This document shows, one piece after another, positions 9,410 through 19,831 of a DNA stretch of 64,000 nucleotides (its first letter is position 1; every line of letters starts with the position of its first letter). The notes beneath the pieces were generated by a model that saw nothing but the letters and a program-made list of their open reading frames with translations, had not been told where the DNA came from and ran no database searches. The position numbers and the translations under genes were made by a program. The DNA is taken from positions 3,348,001 through 3,412,000 of the forward strand of contig NZ_CP062946.1 of assembly GCF_014898095.1 (NCBI RefSeq), given 5' to 3'. This DNA comes from Thalassotalea sp. LPB0316. GTDB lineage: Bacteria > Pseudomonadota > Gammaproteobacteria > Enterobacterales > Alteromonadaceae.

Positions 9410-10972
9410 ATGTCAGCGAATTTTAATTACATCGATGAAGAAGTTCATTTTCCAGCAGAGCAGCAGTTGATATCAACAACAGATCTCGTGGGAAAGATCA
9501 CCTATGTAAACTCAAATTTCTGCAAAATTGCAGGCTATTCTAAGGACGAACTTATTGGTCAACACCACAACATTGTTCGTCATAAAGACATGCCTAAAGT
9601 TGCTTTTGAAGACTTATGGTCAAAGCTTAAGGCATATAAACCTTGGATGGGGTTAGTTAAAAATAGAACCAAGTGTGGACGTTATTATTGGGTCAACGCT
9701 TTTGTTACACCTATCTATGAAGCAGGCCGAGTTATTGGTTATCAGTCAGTGAGAACTAAGCCGACGCGCGACGATATTGAGCGTGCTATGCGTATATACA
9801 GCGCTAAAAACTTAACGGTAAAGCGCTTTAATATCACTAACCTGTTTGCTGAATTGTCTCGCAATAGCCTAGTTAATTACCTCAGCGGTGCGCTCGCAGC
9901 TATCTCTGTCACAGCGTTCGAGCAACCAGCAATTGCTGCAGGCCTGTCAGTAATACCTTTAGTCGGTCTTTACACACAATTTAGAGCAAATAAATTATTA
10001 AAAGCCGTCAACAAACAGTGCCGCGCAATTTTCGATAGCCCAGTGATTGCCACTACCTATAGTGACTTACCTGGCGCCTATGCCAACATAGAAACGACGC
10101 TTAAGTTTTTAGAATCTAAAGCCGTAACAATCTTAGGTCGAGTTAACTACACCTCAGGGTTAATTGCACAAAATATCGAAACAATCAAAGATGTCACCAA
10201 AGATGTCGCCAATGGCACCTACGAACAACAATCACAAGTTGATCAAATTGCCACAGCGATGGAAGAAATGGTGACAACAGTTCAAGATATAGCAAGGAAC
10301 ACGCTTGAAACATCTAACCATACCAATAAGGCATCAGAAATAAGTGATAGCTGTTGTTCTTCAATAAATACCACTAAAGAAGCACTTGAAGCCCTTGCTG
10401 GTAAAGTAACTCATGCGGCTGATTCTGCACAACAACTAAATACCCAAGCAGCCAATATTGAAAAAGTCGTTACGGTTATTCGATTAATTACCGAACAAAC
10501 GGGGTTATTAGCACTTAATGCCGCCATTGAGGCAGCCCGCGCAGGCGAGCAAGGTAGAGGCTTTGCCGTAGTAGCCGACGAAGTTAGAGCACTTGCATCT
10601 AAAACCAGTGAATCAACTAAAGAAATTGAGCAAACGATCAGTGAGATTCAGCTAAATATCGCACAATGGGCTGAAAATATGAATGACAGTCGTAGCGATG
10701 CTCAATTGAATGTTGAGAAGATGGTTGAAAATGAGCAACTCGTTTTCCAGCAGCAACATATTATGAGTGAAGTACTGGGTCAAAGTATTCAAGTATCTTC
10801 AGCTACTGAAGAGCAAGAAGTTGTAGCCAGTGAAATAAACCGCAATATTCACCATATCAATGATATTGCGCAAGCCAATACACAGCACACTGAAGTACTA
10901 AAAGCTTCAGTTGACAAACTTCAAGGGATTTCGAATGAAATGAATTCCCTAGTAAGAAGCTTTAGTCACTAG
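9410..10972 (+). CDS. PAS-containing methyl-accepting chemotaxis protein (Aer-like)
   Basis: A 520-residue chemoreceptor. The N-terminal PAS domain (about 15-120; [32 protein letters not shown]) resembles the FAD-binding energy sensor Aer. A central hydrophobic hairpin (about 155-195) anchors it to the membrane without a large periplasmic domain. The C-terminal signalling region holds the conserved hairpin tip ([20 protein letters not shown] and [13 protein letters not shown]) that contacts CheA/CheW. It likely senses redox or an internal metabolite. It is followed 26 bp later by a c-di-GMP gene, probably in the same transcript, and preceded by a strong promoter with operator boxes. Whether it binds FAD cannot be read reliably here. 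Confidence 0.92.
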   Translation: MSANFNYIDEEVHFPAEQQLISTTDLVGKITYVNSNFCKIAGYSKDELIGQHHNIVRHKDMPKVAFEDLWSKLKAYKPWMGLVKNRTKCGRYYWVNAFVTPIYEAGRVIGYQSVRTKPTRDDIERAMRIYSAKNLTVKRFNITNLFAELSRNSLVNYLSGALAAISVTAFEQPAIAAGLSVIPLVGLYTQFRANKLLKAVNKQCRAIFDSPVIATTYSDLPGAYANIETTLKFLESKAVTILGRVNYTSGLIAQNIETIKDVTKDVANGTYEQQSQVDQIATAMEEMVTTVQDIARNTLETSNHTNKASEISDSCCSSINTTKEALEALAGKVTHAADSAQQLNTQAANIEKVVTVIRLITEQTGLLALNAAIEAARAGEQGRGFAVVADEVRALASKTSESTKEIEQTISEIQLNIAQWAENMNDSRSDAQLNVEKMVENEQLVFQQQHIMSEVLGQSIQVSSATEEQEVVASEINRNIHHINDIAQANTQHTEVLKASVDKLQGISNEMNSLVRSFSH

Positions 10973-10998
10973 TATTGTCTCTTTAAGAGGGGTAGGTT

Positions 10999-12693
10999 AT
11001 GAACACACTTATGTCTGCTGAAAAATCTTTGTGTCTTAGCAATGTGCCATTAGCAATTGTCGAAGGAAGTAAAGACGCCATATTAATAACCGACGAATTC
11101 GCTAAAGTCTTATACGTCAACAAAACGTTTACTAAACTAACCGGCTACACTGAAAGTGATGTTTTTGGTAAAACACCGGCCTTGCTCAAATCGGGTCTAC
11201 AAAATGAAAGTTTTTATCAAGAGATGTGGCGTTCACTGTTAAACGAAGGAATGTGGAGCGGCTATTTATGGAACCGAAAAAAAGATGGAAGTCTATTCTA
11301 CGAACATCAAGAAATTAAAGTCTTCAATGACATCAATAATAAAAAGCTGTTCGTTGCAACCTTTAAAGATTGTTCGCAAGAGTTAGCGATAGAGCGAAAA
11401 CGTGAGTTTCTCGACAATTACGACAATCTAACGGCTTTGCCCAACAAAAAACGACTATCATTAGCACTCGATAAGCTAGTGTTACAAAATCAGCCGTTTA
11501 CCCTACTGAAAATCAAGTTAAATCATTTACCTAAAGTCAATATAACGTTTGGTCACGACTGTGGTGATCAAGTGGTTAAAACCATTGCTCAGCGTATTAC
11601 GCAAACTCAACACGTTAAGTATTTCGTGGCGCGCACTGGCGGTGACAAGTTTACCGTGGCAATTCCTTTTGTTAACGACCGTAAAAAATTACAAAGTGTT
11701 ATTAATAGTCTTACCAAGCAATTAGAACAAACGATAAAAACGAAAGAAACTGACATTATTCCTTTTATTAATATCGGTCACAGCCATTTCCCAAATGATG
11801 CAGATACGATTAGCGAGTTGTTCGATAAAACCGAGAAATCGCTGCAAAAACAGATCAAGCAACGACAATTACCCTCAGTTAGTAACAGTCTAATGGATCA
11901 AGACAATTACACTGAGTTTGCACTGGCTCAAGATATTAGAAGAGCACTTATCACGAAAAGCTTCGAAATATTTTATCAGCCTCAATTTGATACCCAGCTA
12001 AAGACGGTGGTCGCTGCCGAAGCACTGATTCGTTGGAAACATGGCGATGGTTTTGTCTCGCCAGCACTTTTTTTACCCGTTGCCCAAGAATATCAATTAA
12101 TAAAAGATATCGACTTGTATGTTATTGAGCAGGTTTTTATTGATATCCAAAGTGCTCGTAAACGCGGTCAAATACTGCCTAAGATAAGCATTAACGTCTC
12201 AGACAATCTAATTTCAATTTCACTTTTAAAAAGGCTTATGGAGCAATACCAAATCACCGGCAGTGATTTCGAAATAGAGGTAACCGAAGGCGTTACCGCT
12301 CAACACAACCAAGCCTTTGTTGACTATTTAACAGAATTAAAGCAACTTGGTATTACAACCGCAATCGACGACTTTGGTACGGGATACTCGTCATTAGCGC
12401 GCTTACTCAACCTACCTATCGACAAGTTAAAAATCGATAAACAATTTGTCGACCATATTCACACCAAAGAACAAGATAAAAAGGTGTTAAAAGCAATATT
12501 ACAAATAGCCAACGTATTAAACAAAGCTATTGTTGTTGAAGGTGTTGAGTATCAAGAGCAAGTAGATGTGTTATCAGAGCTAGATACCTTTATTATTCAA
12601 GGTTATTACTTCAGTAAAGCGGTTGAGATGCATGAATTCATTAACTTGGTTAACGCACAACAACCTGCTCAATGCGAAGGTACCTTTGGTTAA
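10999..12693 (+). CDS. PAS-GGDEF-EAL protein, probable c-di-GMP phosphodiesterase
   Basis: 564 residues: PAS (about 15-125; ITDEFAKVLYVNKTFTKLTG), GGDEF-like (about 135-285), EAL (about 305-555). The GGDEF signature reads RTGGDKF instead of GG(D/E)EF, so cyclase activity is doubtful. The EAL signature is intact (AAEALIRW, DDFGTGYSSL, KIDKQFV), so c-di-GMP hydrolysis is the likely activity, with the first domain perhaps acting as a GTP sensor. There is no transmembrane segment. A good Shine-Dalgarno (AGAGGGG) precedes the ATG. Placement directly behind the PAS chemoreceptor suggests co-regulated switching between motility and sessile behaviour. Confidence 0.9.
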   Translation: MNTLMSAEKSLCLSNVPLAIVEGSKDAILITDEFAKVLYVNKTFTKLTGYTESDVFGKTPALLKSGLQNESFYQEMWRSLLNEGMWSGYLWNRKKDGSLFYEHQEIKVFNDINNKKLFVATFKDCSQELAIERKREFLDNYDNLTALPNKKRLSLALDKLVLQNQPFTLLKIKLNHLPKVNITFGHDCGDQVVKTIAQRITQTQHVKYFVARTGGDKFTVAIPFVNDRKKLQSVINSLTKQLEQTIKTKETDIIPFINIGHSHFPNDADTISELFDKTEKSLQKQIKQRQLPSVSNSLMDQDNYTEFALAQDIRRALITKSFEIFYQPQFDTQLKTVVAAEALIRWKHGDGFVSPALFLPVAQEYQLIKDIDLYVIEQVFIDIQSARKRGQILPKISINVSDNLISISLLKRLMEQYQITGSDFEIEVTEGVTAQHNQAFVDYLTELKQLGITTAIDDFGTGYSSLARLLNLPIDKLKIDKQFVDHIHTKEQDKKVLKAILQIANVLNKAIVVEGVEYQEQVDVLSELDTFIIQGYYFSKAVEMHEFINLVNAQQPAQCEGTFG

Positions 12694-12992
12694 ACTTAGC
12701 GACGTTTATAGTGCATCTGTGCATTGTAAACGTCACCATTTGGGTTATAGGCCTATATTAGAAATCCGATACAACAAGAGAGTTAGACGGGCCAACTCTC
12801 TTATCGGCTCGACATTAAAACGGCCAACCTTAGTAAACTAACCTTAGATATAGTCTTACCTACGCACTTAATTAAACCACTTTTTCTATCAATTTAAAGC
12901 TAGATTTGCCAAGTTGGTGTTTCTGTAATTTGGACACTTTAGCCATATTTTGTTTATAAACATTTAATTAACATATGCAATAAGAGTAGCAA
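12694..12992. other. Intergenic stretch with one hairpin
   Basis: A 299-bp gap. The only clear structure is an inverted repeat AAGAGAGTT/AACTCTCTT at 12776-12802 with a 9-nt loop and no T-run, perhaps a weak terminator for the signalling operon. The rest is AT-rich leader of the next gene. I found no convincing small gene. Confidence 0.5.
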
Positions 12993-13718
12993 TTGAAAAA
13001 TAAACTTATGTCTATGTGGTTAATGAAATTATCTTTAGCAAGCTTTCTGTTTTTTACCGCACATTATGCCAGCGCATCGCTGATCGTTAATGGTAGTTTT
13101 GAGCAAGTAGTCTTTGACGACAACACGTCATCAAAAGGTAATGTATTCGGCACTGATTTAGCAGCCTTTGCAAACAAGAATAAAGGTTGGGATGTATTTA
13201 TGACCTTGCCGGGCTGGTTTACCTCAGGTGGCAACGGTATAGAAATTCAAAAAAATATCGTCACTAAGTCTCAAGATGGCTCACAACACGTTGAATTAGA
13301 TTCACACAAAGTTGGTCAATCTAACTCAATGATGACACAAACAGTAGATTCACTGATCGTTGGTCAAATGTATCAACTTGATTATTACTATAAACCGAGA
13401 ACCAATAACATCGACGATAATGGGATTAATGTTTATTGGTATGGTTCGAATACGCTATTTAACGATGGTATTCAAGCTCAACACACGTCTGACGGTACAC
13501 GAAATACACAAACCGCTTGGCAACTTGAAACAATCACATTTGAAGCGTTAGAAAGTTCAATGAATTTGAGTTTTGCAGCTGTTGGTAGTCAAAATACACT
13601 GGGTGGTCTAATTGATAATGTTTCTTTAGTTCAAGTTGCACAAGTACCTGAGCCTTCAACATTACTATTATTACTATTTCCTGCAGGTATGCTGCTTGTA
13701 AAAAGAAAAACAGCTTAA
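12993..13718 (+). CDS. Exported PEP-CTERM protein, jelly-roll type
   Basis: 241 residues: an N-terminal signal peptide (hydrophobic core SLASFLFFTAHYASA), a beta-rich middle with the pattern LIVNGSFEQV ... QHVELDSH typical of DUF642-like or galactose-binding folds, and a C-terminal PEP-CTERM sorting tag (VPEPSTLLLLLFPAGMLL then basic VKRKTA). Such proteins are processed by an exosortase and linked to exopolysaccharide; no exosortase gene is in this window. The start is TTG at 12993, supported by AAGAG six bases upstream; an ATG at 13008 is the alternative. The ligand is unknown. Confidence 0.85.
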   Translation: MKNKLMSMWLMKLSLASFLFFTAHYASASLIVNGSFEQVVFDDNTSSKGNVFGTDLAAFANKNKGWDVFMTLPGWFTSGGNGIEIQKNIVTKSQDGSQHVELDSHKVGQSNSMMTQTVDSLIVGQMYQLDYYYKPRTNNIDDNGINVYWYGSNTLFNDGIQAQHTSDGTRNTQTAWQLETITFEALESSMNLSFAAVGSQNTLGGLIDNVSLVQVAQVPEPSTLLLLLFPAGMLLVKRKTA

Positions 13719-13731
13719 ATTGATCACGTTA

Positions 13732-13757
13732 ACGGGATTGAGTGTAAACAATCCCGT
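13732..13757 (+). terminator. Terminator-like hairpin after PEP-CTERM gene
   Basis: A perfect 9-bp stem ACGGGATTG/CAATCCCGT with an 8-nt loop, 13 bp after the stop codon. It is followed only by AATTATT, so termination may be partial. Confidence 0.7.
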
Positions 13758-13759
13758 AA

Positions 13760-13815
13760 TTATTGGTCAAAAGTTATTGGTCAAAAGTTATTGGTCAAAA
13801 GTTATTGGTCAAAAA
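13760..13815. repeat. 14-bp tandem repeat, four copies
   Basis: The unit TTATTGGTCAAAAG is repeated four times head to tail (last base of copy four differs). The last copy contains the stop codon and last codons (Asp-Gln-stop) of the AraC-HDOD gene read on the minus strand. The other three copies lie immediately downstream and each repeats the same in-register coding end. Confidence 0.95.
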
Positions 13816-14986
13816 TCGCTTTCAACTCATCAAGGTTTTTAACACCAAAAACTTTGGCTTGCATGTAAAGATCGTCATTAAACTGATGCCCTGTCGCACA
13901 CCGATAGATACAGTCCAGCATAAAGTGAAATAAACAGGCTTGTTTGTTGCCCATCAAGTTGCCTGCTTTGAACTTTAACTTATCCAACGCCAAAAGCCAT
14001 TTCACAACCTTTGTATCTATATGCCATTGAGACAACATCAAAGCAGATGCACCAAAAATACCAACACCACATACTTGTTTTAACTGTCGGTTTAAAATAG
14101 ACAACTCATCAATACCTTGAACCGCTGGAATCACGTAACTAGCCTTGGGTATATCGCGATGATTTAACAAGAAAATACCGATCAAACCAAACATAAGCAC
14201 TTGCTGGTTTATCGCCATTTCCACTTCTCCATTAAACAAACCTTCGCGTTTAAACCACTTTAAACAGCCAATAGTCAGTGAAAAGGAGCGATGATATGTT
14301 GACAATAATCGTTTATCGACAACATCATGCAAAGCATCACTTACCCCGAATAACACGGCAATATTGATCACAGTATCAATGCCTAAGTTTCGGCTGATAG
14401 CCTCCCGCAGGTCAAGTGGCGTTTTTCCATAAATAGCTTTACTAGCTTGGCCAATAACTCTACCAGAAAAAACAGGATCACCAGCTACGATTGCAACAAC
14501 CTTATCCAAATCAATATTGTCATTCGATCTATACTTGATTAACTCAACGCAACTTTGCGGCATAGGTGGTAATGTTTCAATTACTTGGCTAAAAGAAGCT
14601 AGCTGCTCTTGAGATTGAGATGTTGTTGCCAAACTGCGGTATTGTGAGGGTGTAATGCCAAATTTTTGCTTAAAAGCTCTTTCAAAGGTGGCACGTTCTG
14701 AGTAGCCAAGTCTAGTGGCTAATTCGTCTATTTTTACATTATTTAATATCAGAGATTCAACGCAAAGCGCATTGAGAAATTTAGTCTGAATCGCTTTATA
14801 ACTCGTACCTTCACTCGCAAGTTTACGCCTAAAGGTGGTAGAGCTCATATTAAGTATCTTTGCGCAGTGCTCTAGCGTAAGCGCTGCTGGTAGCTCTACC
14901 GCCAACAAACACTTAGTTACTTGCTCACTCAACGTCCTCATTTTTGCAAAATACTCCTTTATCGCAAACGCATTTGATAGCTGCAC
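13802..14986 (-). CDS. AraC-type HTH fused to HDOD domain
   Basis: 394 residues. Residues 30-118 are an AraC/XylS double helix-turn-helix (LEHCAKILNMSSTTFRRKLA, then DELATRLGYSERATFERAFK and FGITPSQYRS). From about 130 onward an HDOD domain follows (IETLPPMPQSCVELI, AIVAGDPVFSGRVIGQAS). HDOD domains lack the catalytic HD pair and act as signalling scaffolds. This is an unusual order, since AraC proteins normally carry the HTH at the C-terminus. The listed start is a GTG; an ATG at 14939-14941 preceded by AAGGAG at 12 nt is an equally good start and keeps both domains. The target genes are unknown. Confidence 0.82.
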   Translation of the reverse strand: MQLSNAFAIKEYFAKMRTLSEQVTKCLLAVELPAALTLEHCAKILNMSSTTFRRKLASEGTSYKAIQTKFLNALCVESLILNNVKIDELATRLGYSERATFERAFKQKFGITPSQYRSLATTSQSQEQLASFSQVIETLPPMPQSCVELIKYRSNDNIDLDKVVAIVAGDPVFSGRVIGQASKAIYGKTPLDLREAISRNLGIDTVINIAVLFGVSDALHDVVDKRLLSTYHRSFSLTIGCLKWFKREGLFNGEVEMAINQQVLMFGLIGIFLLNHRDIPKASYVIPAVQGIDELSILNRQLKQVCGVGIFGASALMLSQWHIDTKVVKWLLALDKLKFKAGNLMGNKQACLFHFMLDCIYRCATGHQFNDDLYMQAKVFGVKNLDELKAIFDQ

Positions 14987-15100
14987 TACCTGAATTCAGG
15001 TTATTGAATTTAACAGATATTTTCAATCACCTGTGCAGTAAATTTATTTGGTTGTGCTTTTATATAACATCAATTTTAACTAAGACAAACACATTACCAA

Positions 15101-16693
15101 TTAAAGCTGTTCGATTTTAGCTAAATACTCCTCTGCCTTGGTAAGTACTTGCTCGCGCTGCTCATCCGATTTTTTATACCAATTGGCATAAACCATACGA
15201 TTGCGAGGGTTCGATTTAAACTTGTCTTCATGCGAAGCCATAAAACGCCAATAAAGTGAATTTAACGGGCAAGCATTAGCGCTTGTTAGCTCTTTTACTT
15301 GGTAGTGACAACTTCCGCAATAATCACTCATTTTGTTGATATAATTACCGCTAGCAGCATAGGCTTTTGAACCAACAATACCGCCATCAGCAAACTGGCT
15401 CATACCTCGCGTATTCGGCATTTCAACCCACTCGATGGCGTCGATATAAATCCCTAAATACCAGGCATCCACTTCATCTGGCTCAATGCCCGCTAGCAAA
15501 CAAAAATTACCTGTCACCATCAAGCGCTGAATATGATGAGCATAGGCATAATCGAGGGACTGCTTAATGGCCTGATGCTGACAATGCATTTTGGTATCGC
15601 CCGTCCAAAACCACTGTGGCAATTCTCGTTTAGCCTCAAGGGTATTTAACGCGGCGTAATCAGGCATATTTGCCCAATAAATACCGCGAATAAATTCTCG
15701 CCAACCGACAATTTGCCGAACAAAACCCTCGATTTGCGCAAGGCTAATCACATCGGGCTGGCTATAGTAGTATTCAAGTGCGGTATCAACCACTAGTTTA
15801 GGGCTGATCATTTTACTGTTTAGCGCAAACGATAACCGCGAGTGATATAGGCTCCAAGTATTTTGCGTGGCAAGTAAATCTTGCTGACAGGTCATGGCAT
15901 CTTGAAAGCGGCCGAAATTAGGCAAACAATGTTGGCAAAAATACTTGAGTAGTTCGACAGCTTGCTGGCGGTTAACCGGCCACAACAGTTGCTCGGTCGA
16001 TTCACCGATGGTTTTTACATGATGCCGAGCTAGACGCAATAAAATATCACTGACGTCATTGGCAAATAATAAGGGGCTAGGAATATTATCAATATCTGTA
16101 GGTTTTAGTTTTTGCCGATTTTGCGCATCAAAATTCCACTGCCCGCCCAATGGCTCATCACCATCCATTAATAGCGCAAATGTTGTTCTCATCCGCCGGT
16201 AAAAGGCTTCCATGCGATGATGTTTCGCTTTTTTAAACTGCTTCGCTAGGCTTTTTTCATCTAAGTAAAAATGCTCTGTTTCAACGCTTTTCGTGTCAAT
16301 ATCGAGTGTTTGTGCAAACGCTTCAAGTTGTACTCTCAAACGATATTCATCGGGTAGCTGATAACTAAATTCGCGAATCTGATATTGTTGACACAAGTTT
16401 GTTAGCAGATCGGGTAAGTCAGCAAACGACTGAGTTTGATCAAGACTCAGGTATAGTATCTGATGACCAGCTTGGCTTAACGCCTTGGCAAAATGCGCCA
16501 TGGCGAGAAAAAACGCCGAAACTTTTTGCACGTGATGTTTGGCATAATCGGTTTCTTGTTTTAACTCGGCAATCACATATAAGGTCGCTTGGTCGTGTTC
16601 TTTAAACCACGAATGCCCAGCGTTTAACTGATCGCCAAGCACAAGCCTGAGCTTTTGATAGTGCTGATAGTCGACTTTACTAATGTGCTGCAT
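15101..16693 (-). CDS. Iron-sulfur bacterial cryptochrome/(6-4) photolyase (PhrB-like)
   Basis: About 530 residues, with an N-terminal antenna-binding fold (LRLVLGDQLNAGHSW) and a C-terminal FAD domain. Four cysteines match the [4Fe-4S] ligands of the PhrB family: one in KMHCQHQ, then 88 residues later C-x2-C-x12-C (CGSCHYQVKELTSANAC). This spacing is the same as that of PhrB, a light-driven repair enzyme for (6-4) photoproducts. I chose ATG 16693, with AGGA ten bases upstream; 16735 is an alternative without a visible ribosome site. It is third in a minus-strand run of three photolyase-family genes, 126 bp after the previous stop. Confidence 0.92.
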   Translation of the reverse strand: MQHISKVDYQHYQKLRLVLGDQLNAGHSWFKEHDQATLYVIAELKQETDYAKHHVQKVSAFFLAMAHFAKALSQAGHQILYLSLDQTQSFADLPDLLTNLCQQYQIREFSYQLPDEYRLRVQLEAFAQTLDIDTKSVETEHFYLDEKSLAKQFKKAKHHRMEAFYRRMRTTFALLMDGDEPLGGQWNFDAQNRQKLKPTDIDNIPSPLLFANDVSDILLRLARHHVKTIGESTEQLLWPVNRQQAVELLKYFCQHCLPNFGRFQDAMTCQQDLLATQNTWSLYHSRLSFALNSKMISPKLVVDTALEYYYSQPDVISLAQIEGFVRQIVGWREFIRGIYWANMPDYAALNTLEAKRELPQWFWTGDTKMHCQHQAIKQSLDYAYAHHIQRLMVTGNFCLLAGIEPDEVDAWYLGIYIDAIEWVEMPNTRGMSQFADGGIVGSKAYAASGNYINKMSDYCGSCHYQVKELTSANACPLNSLYWRFMASHEDKFKSNPRNRMVYANWYKKSDEQREQVLTKAEEYLAKIEQL

Positions 16694-16819
16694 GTTTGCT
16701 ATTTCCTGCGCAGGCCTTTGAGCAATATTTGACATTGTGCCAGTTTAGCCGCCACTTTTTTCGCCAACGAAATGGCCGTTGGCACACTGGGCATAACTTT
16801 TCAGGTAATTGGGATTTTT

Positions 16820-18313
16820 TCATATGGCGTTGGGTGTCCGTTTTTTCCTGGTGCTATGTTTGGCACTCACATGGCGCGCCAATATCCGCTGCGCCTCTTT
16901 TTTAACAGGCAGGGTATTACGCCAGCGCCACAATAGCGTCTGTGCTTCTTTGTAAGATAGTGCAATGTCAACGATTGGCTCAGGATAGTCTTTACCGAGC
17001 TCAAGGCCGTACATCATTTGTTCCATTGCTGATAACTGCCATGGGGTGTGAATAAGTGGCGCGGGGATTTGTTCAAGCTCAGGTAGCCACTGACGAATAA
17101 AGCGCCCGTCTGGATCTTTATCTAAGCCTTGCTTAACAGGATTGTATATGCGAATGGTATTAATACCCGTTACACCCGCTTGCATTTGGAATTGGCTATA
17201 GTGAATACCCGGTTCAAAATCCAAAAATAGCCGAGCTAAATGGCTAACGCCCAATCGCCAGTCAATCGCTAAATGGTGACATAAAAAGCTCACTAGCATA
17301 GCTCTCATCCTAAAATTTATGTAACCCGTTGCCTGTAAACAACGCATACATGCATCCACCATTGGATAGCCCGTCTTGCCTGACTTCCATGCGTTTAGCC
17401 GAATGTTAGCTAGCTCTCCTGTCGCTCGAGGTAAACCGTGATAACCGCGATTAACCGCCTCAAACTCCATCCTCGATTCACTTTCAAATTTTTGGATAAA
17501 ATGGCAGTGCCAGTGCAATCGCGAACTCAATGCAACCAATGAGCGACGCCAGCCCGGCTTGTGCCAATAGCGCAATAAATACTGATAGCTCTGGCGCAAA
17601 CTAATGTTACCCCAAGCTAAATACGGTGATAATCTCGAACAATGCGCTTGGCTGGCACTCGGGCTAGACAAGGAGTAATAGTAAGACTGGCCGCGATGCT
17701 CAAAGAATGAAGATAAGGTATGCCAAGCCTGAGCTTCTCCGCCTCGTTGAAAATTATCTTCATCTTTAGTGTGCCATTGACTTAAATCGGCTTGCGGAAA
17801 GACCTCAACTAATTTGTCGTCATTGAGCCAATTGACCCGCATAATATCGATGCTGTTAATTGGCGCACGCATGACTTGTTGCCAGTGCTTATCCCAATCG
17901 TTTCTGTGCTTTAGTGCCCGAATCACAGCGGCATAAGCAAACTCTCGCCATTTGACACCGTGATTGTCGCACCACTGTTTCACCTGTAAGTCTCGCTCAA
18001 AAGTGCGATTTAAGCCGATTTCTTGATGTGAAAACAGTGCTGAAATACCATATATCTGATCAATGCGTGTAAGTTCAGTTAAGACATCACCTTGGCTGAT
18101 ACACATTGCTGAATAAGGCACTCTGGCTTTCATATCTTCGAGTGACTGAGCGACAAAACGCCAATGACGAGTATCGTGGTGAGGATCATCAAGCAATAGA
18201 TCTTCAAAGCAGTAGAACAACAGCACAGGCGAGCCAGCGTCAATAGCCGCTTCTAGTGGCGGATGATCTGATAACCTTAAATCGCGCTTTAGCCAAACAA
18301 CACTTATTGCCAT
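16820..18313 (-). CDS. FAD-dependent photolyase/cryptochrome, subclass unresolved
   Basis: 497 residues. N-terminal Rossmann antenna domain ([20 protein letters not shown]) and C-terminal FAD domain with [39 protein letters not shown] and a family-typical end ([13 protein letters not shown], then FIRQWLPEL). It is a blue-light DNA repair enzyme or photoreceptor; the asparagine-rich region suggests a bacterial photolyase branch distinct from the two neighbours. It begins 3 bp after the stop of the Cry-DASH gene, so the pair is surely co-transcribed. I could not decide between CPD repair and signalling from sequence alone. Confidence 0.88.
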   Translation of the reverse strand: MAISVVWLKRDLRLSDHPPLEAAIDAGSPVLLFYCFEDLLLDDPHHDTRHWRFVAQSLEDMKARVPYSAMCISQGDVLTELTRIDQIYGISALFSHQEIGLNRTFERDLQVKQWCDNHGVKWREFAYAAVIRALKHRNDWDKHWQQVMRAPINSIDIMRVNWLNDDKLVEVFPQADLSQWHTKDEDNFQRGGEAQAWHTLSSFFEHRGQSYYYSLSSPSASQAHCSRLSPYLAWGNISLRQSYQYLLRYWHKPGWRRSLVALSSRLHWHCHFIQKFESESRMEFEAVNRGYHGLPRATGELANIRLNAWKSGKTGYPMVDACMRCLQATGYINFRMRAMLVSFLCHHLAIDWRLGVSHLARLFLDFEPGIHYSQFQMQAGVTGINTIRIYNPVKQGLDKDPDGRFIRQWLPELEQIPAPLIHTPWQLSAMEQMMYGLELGKDYPEPIVDIALSYKEAQTLLWRWRNTLPVKKEAQRILARHVSAKHSTRKKRTPNAI

Positions 18314-18316
18314 CGA

Positions 18317-19666
18317 CTAACCTTCCGCCAGTGCGACTGGCCAGTCGGCGGCATCAACACTATCTAAGTTAGTCGCGCCCTGCTCGCCTTGCCAACGGTG
18401 AATAAAGTCTTGATTAGGATCGTAGCGTTGTTGCTGTTTTTCTATACTGAAGTGTCGGCCACCTCTTGGGTCAACACCAACGCCAGCGATATATTGCCAA
18501 TTGCCCCAATTCGCTGCAACGTCATAATCAATCAATTGCGCTTGAAAATAAGCCGCGCCATAGCGCCAATCTAGTGCAAGCTCATTAACGAGATAACTTG
18601 CAACAATTTGCCGACCTCTATTAGACATATAGCCCGTTTCACGCAATTGATTCATGCAGGCATTCACCAAGGCACATGGTGTTGTGCCCTGCTGCCACTT
18701 GATAAATCGCTCTGGCGAAAAGGTAGTTAACGGTGCTTTTTTCGCGTTGCCTTTAAAGGTAAATAATTTGCTACCTTGCCTTAGTGCTAACCATTGAAAA
18801 TATTCACGCCACAGCAGTTCAAAACCGATCCAGTAAGTGGATTCATTGGCGCCGAATTGCGCTTCATAGCGCTGTTTTTGTTGCCAAACTTGTCGGGCAG
18901 ACAAATTACCTTGGCTCAAATAGGGGCTGAGTTTAGTTGATGACGACCACTCATCTAAGGCATTGCGGGTTTGTTTATAGCTCAATGGCGCCTGGCTTGA
19001 AAAATAGCTTCTTAAATGACGGCTAGCCGGTAACTCTCCACCAGCAAATGGCACTTGCTTTTCGCTAACAGGATGTGATTTCACGCCAAGTGCCAGTTCG
19101 CGTTTAAAATCAAATTCAGGCAAATTGAGCGTTAGTGATCTTGGTAAATTTTCACCAGAAAAACTCAACGGCGGATCTATTGTAATCTCTGGCTGTTCGA
19201 CGGCTTTTCTAAAATGAGTAAAGCTGACAAAGCTGTTGTCTGCTGTTGGTAACTGCTCAGCTTGTAGTAAAGTTGATTGCCATGCGCTAACAACACGCAC
19301 CTGTTTGAGCGCATCAACAGCTCGCCAAGCCCTGCGTTCATTCAAGCCAACGCTATTTGCAACACCGATGTGTGATAGATTAAATGCTTCAATCAACGGC
19401 GCTAGCGCGATGTGAGGCTCACCATAGACCACGTGAAGTTTATGGCCATAGAGCGATAAGTTACTCGCAAGTGCCTGCAACGACTGACAAATAAAGCGCC
19501 AGCGGTGCTCGCCTATTTCACGTTGCTGATAATTGAGTGGTCTGAACCAATTGGGGTTAATGATATAAACAAAAGCAATGCGGTCACATTCAATCGATAG
19601 TTGATTTAACGCGGCATTATCTTCAAGACGTAAATCTTGGGTGAAACAGTAAATGCCTTGGCTCAT
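18317..19666 (-). CDS. Cryptochrome DASH
   Basis: 449 residues. The N-terminus YCFTQDLRLEDNAALNQL and the region WRFICQSLQALASNL fit the antenna domain; the C-terminal part has YMSNRGRQIVASYLVNELAL, DWRYGAAYFQAQLIDYDVAANWGNW and the DASH ending GVGVDPRGGRHFSIEKQ with RYDPNQDFIHRW. DASH cryptochromes bind FAD and a folate antenna and repair CPDs in single-stranded DNA, with possible regulatory roles. It is first in the three-gene photolyase run and divergent from a double-cupin gene, with 165 bp between. Confidence 0.95.
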   Translation of the reverse strand: MSQGIYCFTQDLRLEDNAALNQLSIECDRIAFVYIINPNWFRPLNYQQREIGEHRWRFICQSLQALASNLSLYGHKLHVVYGEPHIALAPLIEAFNLSHIGVANSVGLNERRAWRAVDALKQVRVVSAWQSTLLQAEQLPTADNSFVSFTHFRKAVEQPEITIDPPLSFSGENLPRSLTLNLPEFDFKRELALGVKSHPVSEKQVPFAGGELPASRHLRSYFSSQAPLSYKQTRNALDEWSSSTKLSPYLSQGNLSARQVWQQKQRYEAQFGANESTYWIGFELLWREYFQWLALRQGSKLFTFKGNAKKAPLTTFSPERFIKWQQGTTPCALVNACMNQLRETGYMSNRGRQIVASYLVNELALDWRYGAAYFQAQLIDYDVAANWGNWQYIAGVGVDPRGGRHFSIEKQQQRYDPNQDFIHRWQGEQGATNLDSVDAADWPVALAEG

Positions 19667-19831
19667 AAACGATTCTCTGCTTTAAAACACCTAATCAATT
19701 ACGGTGTTAACTAGCCATTAGTTCACTTAACTTAGCAGTATAAATAGTTGAATTAATCTAGTGCTTTAAACTTTTCGTACAACAAGTAATATTTACCCTC
19801 TAATGTCAGATGAGACACACAGTGATAATCA

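Noticed and set aside
12623..12841. Small frame past the end of the PAS-GGDEF-EAL gene
   Set aside because: Mostly overlaps the EAL gene in another frame and has no ribosome site or recognisable features.
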